A stretch of 64,000 nt of DNA from JBGNFV01 sp049645705 (GTDB lineage Bacteria > Bacteroidota > Bacteroidia > Cytophagales > Cyclobacteriaceae): NCBI GenBank assembly GCA_049645705.1, contig JBARUK010000012.1, positions 1 through 64,000 on the forward strand, given 5' to 3'. The position numbers and the translations under genes are program-made. The notes under the pieces are model-generated. The model was given only the letters and a program-made list of their open reading frames with translations, was not told where the DNA came from and searched no databases. Positions 34,108 through 41,381 of this stretch are shown one piece after another (position 1 is the stretch's first letter; the number at the start of each line of letters is the position of its first letter).

Positions 34108-34136
34108 TTGCCGGGAACGTGTTTTAATTATATTTG
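34108..34136 (+). promoter_or_regulatory. predicted housekeeping promoter of proline dehydrogenase
   Basis: TTG (34108-34110), 18 nt, TATATTTG (34129-34136) fits the Bacteroidota TTTG/TAnnTTTG consensus with the same spacing as at 15965-15994. The -7 element lies 21 nt before ATG 34158, which argues that the in-frame TTG at 34134 is not the start. Confidence 0.55.
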
Positions 34137-34157
34137 CAAACGTTTGATATTGCTCAT

Positions 34158-35399
34158 ATGGATAGATACCCCATTGTTTCGTTTGAAGATACAGCGATAG
34201 CATTTTCTTATAAATCCAACCGGGATTTGAGAAAAGCATACCTCATTTACTCGGTAATGAACAACAATTCAGTGGTAAAGGTAGGCCAAAAAATGCTAAA
34301 CTTAGCTTTCAAAACGGGGCTTCCCGTGAGAGGTTTGGTTAAGCATACACTCTTCGACTTATTTTGCGGGGGGGAAACCATAGAAGAAAGCGAAGCTACC
34401 GTTCGCCAACTGGCCGCTTACGACCTCGGTACCATTCTGGACTACTCCGTAGAAGGGGAAAAGACCGAAGAAGGCTTCGATAAGACCAAAGAAGAGATCA
34501 TCCGCACCGTCATCAGATCCGAAGGTGACGTCCACGTTCCCTTTTGCGTATTTAAGATATCCGGACTGGGCAACTCTGATCTGCTGACCAAATACCAGAA
34601 AGGCACAACACTATCAGCCACTGAAAAGACTGCACTGGACAAGGTATGGGCCAGGGTAGATGAAATATGCCGCACAGCTCACGAAAAGAAAGTCCGCCTG
34701 TTCATAGACGGTGAGGAGAGCTGGTTTCAGGATACCATAGACGAGATCACCACCGAAATGATGCGCCGCTACAACCGCGAGCGGGGTATCGTACATAATA
34801 CCTTCCAGATGTACCGCCACGATATGCTCGGCCTGCTGAAAAAAGCTCATGCCGAAGCAACGGAAGAGGGTTACTACCTGGGGGCCAAGCTCGTGCGGGG
34901 TGCTTATATGGAAAAAGAACGCGCACGCGCTCAGGAAGAAGGGTATCCGGATCCTATACAGAAGAACAAAGATGCCACTGACAGGGACTTTGATACCGCG
35001 CTGGACTACTGCATGGAGCATATAGAGAACATTGCGTTCTGCTCCGGCTCGCATAATGACAGCAGCAACTACCTGCTCATGAAGCTAATGCACGACCACG
35101 GCATAAGCCCTGACGACAACCGGGTGTGGTTTGCCCAGCTGTACGGCATGAGCGATAATATCAGCTTCAACCTGGCAAAGGGTGGGTACAACGTGGCCAA
35201 GTACGTACCATATGGCCCTGTAAAAGCCGTGATGCCGTACCTGATGCGACGTGCCAATGAGAATACCAGCATTGCCGGACAGTCCAGCCGCGAGTATTCG
35301 CTTATCAAATCAGAGATGAAACGAAGAAAAGATGAGAAGCGGACCAGGATAGCTTTAGAGACCAGTCCTGCCATCACAGATCCCTTTCAGACCTTGTGA
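34158..35399 (+). CDS. proline dehydrogenase
   Basis: This is the FAD enzyme for the first step of proline breakdown to pyrroline-5-carboxylate. A helical N-terminus (PIVSFEDTAIAFSYKS) is followed by the TIM-barrel core: LDYSVEGEK, LFIDGEESWFQDTID, GAKLVRGAYMEKERARA (FAD/substrate), and C-terminal QLYGMSDNI, GPVKAVMPYLMRRANENT and SSREYSLI. Single-domain, about 413 residues, as in other Bacteroidota (no fused P5C dehydrogenase). The start is taken at ATG 34158; see the promoter just upstream. Confidence 0.95.
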   Translation: MDRYPIVSFEDTAIAFSYKSNRDLRKAYLIYSVMNNNSVVKVGQKMLNLAFKTGLPVRGLVKHTLFDLFCGGETIEESEATVRQLAAYDLGTILDYSVEGEKTEEGFDKTKEEIIRTVIRSEGDVHVPFCVFKISGLGNSDLLTKYQKGTTLSATEKTALDKVWARVDEICRTAHEKKVRLFIDGEESWFQDTIDEITTEMMRRYNRERGIVHNTFQMYRHDMLGLLKKAHAEATEEGYYLGAKLVRGAYMEKERARAQEEGYPDPIQKNKDATDRDFDTALDYCMEHIENIAFCSGSHNDSSNYLLMKLMHDHGISPDDNRVWFAQLYGMSDNISFNLAKGGYNVAKYVPYGPVKAVMPYLMRRANENTSIAGQSSREYSLIKSEMKRRKDEKRTRIALETSPAITDPFQTL

Positions 35400-35426
35400 T
35401 AAGCCTATCGCACTAAGTATATAAAA

Positions 35427-35461
35427 CGAGCCATCCTGCACAGGATGGCTCGTTTTTTTTT
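35427..35461 (+). terminator. Rho-independent terminator of proline dehydrogenase
   Basis: CGAGCCATCCTG (35427-35438) pairs with CAGGATGGCTCG (35441-35452) with almost no loop, followed by T9. A T-rich upstream side is absent, so it is one-directional. Confidence 0.9.
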
Positions 35462-35501
35462 GAGGTAAAGCCTCACCGGGTATACGATAACATGTCTGGC
35501 G

Positions 35502-35633
35502 CGTCGTGCCAGTGAGACTACCACCATCGCCGGGCAGCCCAGCCGCGAGTATTCGCTTATCAAAACAGAGATGAAGCGCAGAAAGAATAAGAAGCGGATC
35601 ACAATGGCTTACAGGTGTTGTGGCAAGGGTTAG
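35502..35633 (+). pseudogene. diverged duplicate of the 3' end of proline dehydrogenase
   Basis: This fragment repeats the last part of the upstream gene (35247-35354). Over 36 codons I count 17 base differences, about half of them synonymous, and the encoded residues run ARRASETTTIAG, then SREYSLIKTEMKRRK, as in the intact copy. It then diverges and reaches a TAG at 35631. The 5' portion is absent. It lies beyond the terminator of the intact gene, so it looks like a remnant of recombination with a related locus rather than a fresh duplication. Confidence 0.75.
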
Positions 35634-35700
35634 CCGGAAATAAGATGCTACAACTGTCTGGATAAAGAAAATTTCCTGCCCGCCGGGAGATAGTCCATAG

Positions 35701-35796
35701 TCCGGCACCCCGATGGTTCGGCACCCCGATGGTCCGGCACTCCGATGGTTCGGCACTCCGATGGTCCGGCACTCCGATGGTCCGGCACCCCGGCAT
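35701..35796. repeat. 16-bp tandem repeat, about six copies
   Basis: Units at 35701, 35717, 35733, 35749, 35765 and 35781 follow TyCGGCACyCCGATGG; the last is partial. Two positions alternate (T/C) between units. The unit length is not a multiple of three, so the apparent ORFs in all frames are a by-product. There are no spacers, so it is not a CRISPR array. Confidence 0.9.
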
Positions 35797-36105
35797 TCCA
35801 GGGTTGGACCCACAATCGACTGGTGACCATTATATTGCAAGAAATTGACATTTAGGGTGATCCTGCTCTTAAGTTGACGGCTATGGGGCCATCAACCAGG
35901 GATATTTGCTGGGAACTAAGTGATGCGTTTTAAAATTTCGCCAAAATAATGATGCGTTTTGGTTTTTCAGTGCTAGCCGCACCAAGATGTCAGCATGGCG
36001 TCTCTGCAGAATACGACAATTGACAATTGATAATTAATCATTAAAAAACGCACTAAAACGATTGATTTTAGCTTATGAAATAGTATGGGCCTAAACTGAA
36101 CATAC
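35797..36105. other. intergenic, possible operator region of the Xre gene
   Basis: There is no ORF of note. TGATGCGTTTT occurs twice (35921-35931 and 35950-35960), and the inverted AAAACGCA at about 36045 is near the start of the HTH gene at 36106. AT-rich CAATTGACAATTGATAATTAA resembles the spacer-type sequence in the 53-54 kb repeats. Confidence 0.35.
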
Positions 36106-36885
36106 ATGAAAGGAGTAAGCGCAGAATCCAGGCTATTTATATATGTGCGTAAGCAATTGAGGCTGAGCCAGCGAAAGATGGCGGTGAAGCTGGGTATCAA
36201 TCAAAGCAGCATCAGTAAGATCGAAAGCGGCATGCACCGTCCGCGCGTGAGTACCATCCGTAAGCTGGAGCGCCTGGCCCGTAAGCCTGCGGACACCCTG
36301 GCCTGCGAAGCCCTCGGCATGCCCGTGCCGGAGCCGACACCCGTAGCAGCCCCTAAGCAACAGGAGGCCAGGGTGATAAAGATGAACCCCCGCTACCGCC
36401 ATATGGACACCGGGGAGCTGGAGTACCTCCATGCGCGCTTCTCTATGGAAGCCGAAGAGCTGAAGCGTAAGGCCCTGCGCGCCCGCTATACACTTGAGGC
36501 CAAAGCACTGAGGACCAGGCTGCACCGCATCACCTGGGCTTATATTATAGAAGAGGAAAAGCAGGCCGAAACCGTGCATGCTCTGCTGCAGGAGAAAGCT
36601 GCCCCGGCGAGACTGAAGGAGTATGCCGGTAAGCAACTTTCGGAGGTAAAAGCGCGCAAGCTAGCTGAGAAAAGCTACGGCATACACTTGCGTACCGTGC
36701 CGGAACTAATGCTGGAAGATGTGAAGGTTGAAGCTATGGAGCTGAAGAGCGAAAGCCGCAGCCAGCAGGCCGCGCAGATCCAGCGAATACTGAAGGACAG
36801 AAAGCGCCGCGATACAGGAAACATGCTGCCAATGGGAAGGGTAGCTGCCCTGCCAAAAGCAGGCCTGGTAGCAGCATCTGTATAA
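36106..36885 (+). CDS. helix-turn-helix transcriptional regulator (Xre type)
   Basis: This 259-residue protein has an N-terminal Xre/Cro HTH (residues about 10-65: VRKQLRLSQRKMAVKLGIN, QSSISKIESGMHRPRV, STIRKLERLA). The remaining 190 residues are highly basic and helical (ELKRKALRARYTLEAKALRTRL, RILKDRKRRD) with no recognised domain. It is encoded with higher GC than the flanking repeats. It stands alone beside the proline dehydrogenase remnant and tandem repeat; target unknown. Confidence 0.7.
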   Translation: MKGVSAESRLFIYVRKQLRLSQRKMAVKLGINQSSISKIESGMHRPRVSTIRKLERLARKPADTLACEALGMPVPEPTPVAAPKQQEARVIKMNPRYRHMDTGELEYLHARFSMEAEELKRKALRARYTLEAKALRTRLHRITWAYIIEEEKQAETVHALLQEKAAPARLKEYAGKQLSEVKARKLAEKSYGIHLRTVPELMLEDVKVEAMELKSESRSQQAAQIQRILKDRKRRDTGNMLPMGRVAALPKAGLVAASV

Positions 36886-37080
36886 TGGCATGTAAGGCCG
36901 GGTGACCCTGGTGCCATCAGTCCATATAGCCGTCAAGTTTGGGTGCTTATACTATGTTGTTAGTAATCTTTGAGCTTGATCACTATGGCGTATACCGGCA
37001 ATTCAGTATATGCAATAGGCCATCTTCTATAGGTCTTTTTAATGTCAGATAAATCGTGAGACGGTTAGTCGCATGTAGGC

Positions 37081-37701
37081 TTACACCCCTTTCCTGTAGC
37101 GTTCAATCTCCCCGTCGTTTATCAGGTAGGGCCGCTCGGTAAATTTAAACATGTGTTCCTCGTCATCAGAGTAGGCTTCTACTATCTGTATGTCCCTGTC
37201 ACCGTAGTGCTCCCGGATGCGCCGGGTTTTTTCATCCTGCTTGCAGGCCTCACCCGTAAGCTTATAGGTGCCATCTTTGTATTCGGCCTGTGTGCCTACC
37301 CACGCATCCACCTTGATGTGATTATTGAACAGTGGGGCGGCGTATAACTCAAGTGCACCCGTAGCAAAAACGATCTCCACACCTTCTTCTCTCAGTTCTT
37401 CTATTCGCTGAAGGAGTTCTTTGTTAAAATGCTTGGGGTACTCTATCTTCCAAAAGTCGCGGGCAAACTCCTCTACTTTATGAGGGGGCAGGTTATCCAG
37501 GTAGTTAAAGAAGTTTTCCTTGAACTCCGTATGAGATACCAGTCTCAGGCTACCCAGTATTTTAAACATGCTCAGGTGAAGGATATTCATCATCTTATAG
37601 TTTCTGCGAAAGCAGACAAACTTGAAGAAGACCTCTTTGGACGAAAGGTTATAAACAGTACTGTTCAGGTCAAATACGGCTATGCGCACAGGTTCATTCA
37701 T
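37081..37701 (-). CDS. HAD-superfamily hydrolase with altered nucleophile motif
   Basis: This 206-residue HAD subclass IB protein resembles the phosphoserine phosphatase-like group. Motif I reads FDLNSTVY, where HAD phosphatases have DxDxT: the second Asp, the general acid, is Asn here. Motif II is VFATGALE, and the late motif is YSDDEEHMFKF in place of the usual GDSxxD. The cap region lies at about 15-90. Loss of the second Asp would weaken or change phosphatase chemistry, so a non-phosphatase HAD role is possible. Confidence 0.8.
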   Translation of the reverse strand: MNEPVRIAVFDLNSTVYNLSSKEVFFKFVCFRRNYKMMNILHLSMFKILGSLRLVSHTEFKENFFNYLDNLPPHKVEEFARDFWKIEYPKHFNKELLQRIEELREEGVEIVFATGALELYAAPLFNNHIKVDAWVGTQAEYKDGTYKLTGEACKQDEKTRRIREHYGDRDIQIVEAYSDDEEHMFKFTERPYLINDGEIERYRKGV

Positions 37702-37745
37702 ATAGGATCATTTGTGCTATTACCAACATGCTTCGGGCTGAATAG

Positions 37746-37771
37746 TTGGTCTGTACGACGGTATAATTTTG
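37746..37771 (+). promoter_or_regulatory. possible promoter of the peroxiredoxin-like gene
   Basis: TAATTTTG (37764-37771) matches TAnnTTTG, with TTG at 37746-37748. The spacing of 15 nt is shorter than the 18 nt seen at the other two promoters, so this is weak. Confidence 0.3.
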
Positions 37772-37896
37772 TTTGCAGCTAGGCTCTTAGTCTTCTGCCT
37801 GACAAATGGCCCGATGATGCCGGTCAATTTCCCTGTAAACTAAAAACATACTGAAGGTCAGTGGTTTGTCTTAATAGATAACGAAACAAACAAACC

Positions 37897-38439
37897 ATGA
37901 ATACTACCGAAAAACAGAATGGCAGAATACTGCCGGGCACCAGGGCACCGCAACTGAAACTGTCCCTACCCGGCGGCGATACAATGAACCTGCACGATGA
38001 AGCCGCCGCTTCTGAGAACTTCCTGCTGGTACTGTTCTACCGCGGCCTCCACTGCCCCATTTGCAAGAAGCAACTGACCGATATGCAGAGCAATATGGAA
38101 GAGCTGAAGAAGGCAGGCCTCAATGTAGTGGCCATTAGCATGGACAGCGAAGCCAGGGTCCGAAAAAGCCGTGCCGACTGGGGACTGGATCGCCTGAAAA
38201 TGGCCTATGGCCTGGATGAGAAAACGGCCAGAGACTGGGGACTGTATATTTCTACAGCCATAAAGGACGAAGAGCCGGATACCTTCTCCGAGCCGGGCCT
38301 GTTCATACTCCGACCGGATGGTACGGTCTACGGGGTGTCCGTTCAGTCCATGCCCTTTACCCGTCCCTCGGCAGAGGAACTGTACAAATCACTGTCTTGG
38401 GTGAGTGAAAATGAATACCCTGCCCGTGGAGTGGCTTAG
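37897..38439 (+). CDS. peroxiredoxin-like AhpC/TSA family protein
   Basis: This 180-residue thioredoxin-fold protein has FYRGLHCPICKKQL, a CxxC in the position of the peroxidatic Cys of AhpC/TSA proteins, and QLKLSLPGGDTMNLHDE at the N-terminus. The family is called peroxiredoxin-like and its substrate has not been established. It is transcribed alone, with a terminator directly downstream. Confidence 0.88.
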   Translation: MNTTEKQNGRILPGTRAPQLKLSLPGGDTMNLHDEAAASENFLLVLFYRGLHCPICKKQLTDMQSNMEELKKAGLNVVAISMDSEARVRKSRADWGLDRLKMAYGLDEKTARDWGLYISTAIKDEEPDTFSEPGLFILRPDGTVYGVSVQSMPFTRPSAEELYKSLSWVSENEYPARGVA

Positions 38440-38460
38440 GGGGTATAACTGCATAATAAT

Positions 38461-38490
38461 AAGGCTGTCCGATTCAGGGGCAGCCTTTTG
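38461..38490 (+). terminator. Rho-independent terminator
   Basis: AAGGCTGTCC (38461-38470) pairs with GGGCAGCCTT (38478-38487) with one G-U pair, followed by TTGTTTTA. It sits between the convergent peroxiredoxin-like and DUF4199 genes. Confidence 0.8.
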
Positions 38491-38492
38491 TT

Positions 38493-39011
38493 TTATAAGG
38501 AAGCATTAGCCCCTACGCTGGCTTGCCCGGTCTTTTTTGTACGTTTGATAAAAAAGCTGACGATAGCAGAAGTAAGCAAACCGATAGCTGCAGTAAATAT
38601 GATGGACTGCATGATGTAGGTGGCAATGTTGAAGTAGTTTTCCGCTTCCGGCCGGGTCATTTCGCCCTGGCTCACGGCGTATTCGCTTATGTTTTGAAAA
38701 TAGTCCGGCGTGATAAGGTAATGAACGATCAACTGACTTACGGGGCTCAGCACCATCAGTATTACCGTGATGATGGCACCGCTGGTAAAGGCCCGCCTGA
38801 AGGTAATATACCCCCCGTAGTAATTCTTTCGCTTATCACGTAGCGCCATCACGTATATAAGTATAGCCGGTATGGCAAACAGGTTGGTGTAGATGTAGTG
38901 CTGGCTGATGTGTTCACCGTGCAGTCCGGTACTGCGCTCGAGCACCATCCATAGCAGGCCTGCTACGAAAAAGATCAGTGCCCATTTAGTTTCGATCGCT
39001 CTTTTTTTCAT
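38493..39011 (-). CDS. DUF4199 family membrane protein
   Basis: This 172-residue protein has four hydrophobic segments (about residues 10-27, 43-60, 78-100 and 128-150), the loop RDKRKNYYGGYITFRRAFTSG typical of DUF4199, and a Lys-rich C-terminus. This Bacteroidota membrane family has no known function. Confidence 0.88.
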   Translation of the reverse strand: MKKRAIETKWALIFFVAGLLWMVLERSTGLHGEHISQHYIYTNLFAIPAILIYVMALRDKRKNYYGGYITFRRAFTSGAIITVILMVLSPVSQLIVHYLITPDYFQNISEYAVSQGEMTRPEAENYFNIATYIMQSIIFTAAIGLLTSAIVSFFIKRTKKTGQASVGANASL

Positions 39012-39089
39012 GCTATACGGTGGTTTTGGATGCTTTCTGTAGGCTAAAAATATATAATCTACGTCACATACGCACCTTCTCTTAGATAG

Positions 39090-39121
39090 AAAGAGCGACC
39101 ACCCGGGGCAGTCGCTCTTTT
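39090..39121 (-). terminator. hairpin after the small peptide gene
   Basis: AAAGAGCGAC (39090-39099) pairs exactly with GTCGCTCTTT (39111-39120). It is 24 nt past the stop of the peptide gene at 39144-39308 on the minus strand; the minus-side U run is weak, the plus-side one short. Confidence 0.6.
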
Positions 39122-39143
39122 GTAATTTGTTTTCAGAGCCTGA

Positions 39144-39308
39144 TTAGCATCTCTCAGGATTACTGGGACACCACCAGCCGGTACATGGCTGGCAGGTTTC
39201 TATACCATTCGTCTTGCATGAACCTGTTACTCCGCCCTTTACCTGGGTCACATCCTGCGTCACAAAGCTTGAAACAGAGAGCTTGTTCAGTGAAAATTTC
39301 TTTTTCAT
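39144..39308 (-). CDS. lanthipeptide-like ribosomal peptide precursor
   Basis: This is a 54-codon ORF with ATG start and TAA stop. The first 26 residues (MKKKFSLNKLSVSSF...VKGG) match the leaders of Bacteroidota class I lanthipeptide-type precursors, which carry an LNKL-like motif and end in GG. The 28-residue core has five Cys (SCK, ETCQPC, WWC, ERC) with Thr and Ser that could be dehydrated. Double-glycine leaders are cut by a peptidase-containing ABC exporter. No LanB, LanC, radical SAM enzyme or exporter lies in the window, so it is an orphan. A hairpin follows downstream. Confidence 0.75.
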   Translation of the reverse strand: MKKKFSLNKLSVSSFVTQDVTQVKGGVTGSCKTNGIETCQPCTGWWCPSNPERC

Positions 39309-39387
39309 AGTAATTAGTATTTAAAGTAAATGTATTATCACAATTTACGCATTAATATGTTACCCTTCAATACCCTGAAGCTGGCCC

Positions 39388-40062
39388 TCAGGTGTAGTTT
39401 CGGGCACCGAATATCGCGCTGCCTATTCTTACCAGCGTGCTGCCTTCTGCCATAGCTACCCTGTAGTCTCCGCTCATACCCATGCTCAGCTCCTTCATAG
39501 TGATGCGCTCACTGTCGAAGCCCTGCTTCACGGTATCAAACAGGCTCTTCAGGCTGGCAAACTCTTTCCTGACCCTGGCGTCGTCATCCGTATTCGTAGC
39601 CATGCCCATAAGGCCGCGTATCTCTATGTGTGGCATTTCGCCCAATATCTCCGGCTGCAGCAGGGCCATGACCTCGTCCCTGTCCAGCCCGAACTTACTT
39701 TCCTCTTCCGCTATGTGTACCTGTAGCAGGCAGGGGATCACGCGGTCCGCTTTTTCGCCCTGCTTGTTAATTTCCTTCAGCAGCCGCTCGCTGTCTACTG
39801 AGTGGATCAGGCTGACAAAAGGGGCTATGTACTTCACCTTATTGCGCTGTAGATGGCCTATCATGTGCCACTCTATGTCCTTAGGCAGCTCTTCGTATTT
39901 AGAGGCCATTTCCTGCGCTTTATTCTCTCCGAATATCCGCTGGCCCGCTTCGTAGGCCTCGGCTATATCTTCTGCAGGCTTGGTTTTACTTACCGCGCAG
40001 AGTCGGCAGTTCTCTTTTCCCAGCTCTTCGGTATACTGCTTTATATTTTCCTGAATACTCAT
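39388..40062 (-). CDS. YggS-family PLP homeostasis protein
   Basis: This 224-residue member of the YggS/PLPBP family, a single-domain PLP-binding TIM barrel without known catalysis, buffers pyridoxal phosphate. Motifs: CAVSKTKPAEDI with the PLP Lys, FGENKAQEM, WHMIGHLQRNKVKYI, LLQVHIAEEESKFG and LSMGMSGDYRVAMAEGSTLVRIG. It stands alone here. Confidence 0.95.
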   Translation of the reverse strand: MSIQENIKQYTEELGKENCRLCAVSKTKPAEDIAEAYEAGQRIFGENKAQEMASKYEELPKDIEWHMIGHLQRNKVKYIAPFVSLIHSVDSERLLKEINKQGEKADRVIPCLLQVHIAEEESKFGLDRDEVMALLQPEILGEMPHIEIRGLMGMATNTDDDARVRKEFASLKSLFDTVKQGFDSERITMKELSMGMSGDYRVAMAEGSTLVRIGSAIFGARNYT

Positions 40063-40322
40063 CGGTCAAAAATTGAAACCTTCCTGTATAATCAAAAGTC
40101 ATTCGCCCGAAAATTTCGATTTGCCTGAAATGAACCATAGTTACGCCTCGCTCACAGGTGGCAAACCGGCGGCAGTCGCTGGCCGCTCCCGGGTTTATGA
40201 TGAACCGGCTGGCAGCCATCCTGTTCAGTGACATTCCTTTCCGGCTGTTTTTCTTTGCCTTTTACCCGAAATTCTATGTTCTGCTTCTGCCAACAAACCC
40301 ACTGGCGGGCGGTTTACCCTCC

Positions 40323-40913
40323 ATGAAACGACTCTTCCTCACCCTTTTTCTGCTGGCCTCCTTCCAGTTAGTTATGGCGCAGTCACTGACACCCGCCGGG
40401 GAGTCATTCAATGAGCGTCGCCTGCAGATCACCCGTACCGGCATGCTCGTACTGGGCGGCTGGGCCATAGCCAACCTGGCTGGCAACCCCCTGCTGGGCC
40501 GTGGGGCTACTGGTACGGATAAGTACTTCTACCAAATGAATACTTACTGGAACGTGGTGAACCTGGGGCTGGCTGGCTTCGGGTACTACGGGGCCGCTAC
40601 GGCCGACCCCGGTTCCTTTACTCTGGCAGAAACCATGCGGGAGCAGTTTGGTATAGAGAAGCTGCTGCTGGTAAATGCCGGGCTGGATGTAGCCTACATT
40701 GCCGGGGGCTATTACCTGCGTGAGCGTGGCGACCGGCTGGACGAAGACAGGTGGCGCGGGTACGGCAGGTCGCTTATACTGCAGGGGGGCTTCCTGCTGG
40801 CCTTCGATGCGGTTCTGTTCTACATTCTTAATAACCACGGCAAGGCACTGGATACTATAATCACCTCCTTCAGGCCCGTACCAGGAGGCCTTTCGTTTGC
40901 ATGGCAATTCTAA
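40323..40913 (+). CDS. exported Bacteroidota membrane protein, DUF6992-like
   Basis: This 196-residue protein has a signal peptide (KRLFLTLFLLASFQLVMAQ) and a pattern of hydrophobic segments (MLVLGGWAIANLAGNPLL, NLGLAGFGYYGAATA, LLVNAGLDVAYIAGGYYL, ILQGGFLLAFDAVLFYIL), which fits three or four membrane spans. The frame opens at 40158 but the signal peptide starts at ATG 40323. DUF assignment is from memory; function unknown. A 468-nt gap follows. Confidence 0.75.
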   Translation: MKRLFLTLFLLASFQLVMAQSLTPAGESFNERRLQITRTGMLVLGGWAIANLAGNPLLGRGATGTDKYFYQMNTYWNVVNLGLAGFGYYGAATADPGSFTLAETMREQFGIEKLLLVNAGLDVAYIAGGYYLRERGDRLDEDRWRGYGRSLILQGGFLLAFDAVLFYILNNHGKALDTIITSFRPVPGGLSFAWQF

Positions 40914-41039
40914 ATTCTGAGAAAGATGGAATATGCCAAAGTTTAATTTTACTTTATTTATTACACCGAGCTTATATTTCGAATACAATAGTCTATTTTC
41001 ATAGCAACATGTTGATAGATACATGTTAAGTATAAAGTA

Positions 41040-41198
41040 GAATTATTCAGGTGTGACGTCCCGCGAGGGAAATTGTAAAATCAGGTTGCGCCTCATCGCT
41101 AGCCTAACCGTACGCATCTACACAGTACCGGCTACCGTTATTGCCATAGGCAGCCGGTGGCTATAGAACATTTTACTTTACGATTGAAGCCAATTAGG
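41040..41198 (+). ncRNA. candidate structured non-coding RNA
   Basis: The gap from 40914 to 41381 has no ORF, yet it contains a strong terminator (41199-41226). Upstream, ACCGGCT (about 41126) can pair with AGCCGGT (about 41151) and TAGCC (about 41101) with GGCTA (about 41158), nesting into a branched fold. An RNA ending at the terminator is plausible. It does not match 6S, tmRNA, SRP or RNase P as I know them. Its 5' end is unknown; read-through from the gene ending at 40913 is the alternative. Confidence 0.3.
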
Positions 41199-41226
41199 CC
41201 CGGCACATGTGTGCCGGGTTTTTTTT
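41199..41226 (+). terminator. Rho-independent terminator
   Basis: CCCGGCAC (41199-41206) pairs with GTGCCGGG (41211-41218), followed by eight T. It lies 286 nt past the nearest upstream plus-strand gene. Confidence 0.88.
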
Positions 41227-41381
41227 GTCCTTTCGGGTAGACATTTAGTCACTACGCCACAAGAGCTGACTTATAAAATACAGTAGGTCACAACCCCCAG
41301 GCACTATTCCTGAATGCAGTAAATAGGAATATCCCGGAAAACACTATCTTTACGCCCCGTTTTTCATTTTACCCTTTACCC

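Noticed and set aside
34134..34157. TTG start for proline dehydrogenase
   Set aside because: The codon lies inside the predicted -7 promoter element; the ATG at 34158 gives the family N-terminus.
35701..35796. CRISPR array or repeat protein gene
   Set aside because: The 16-bp units follow directly without spacers and their length is not a multiple of three.
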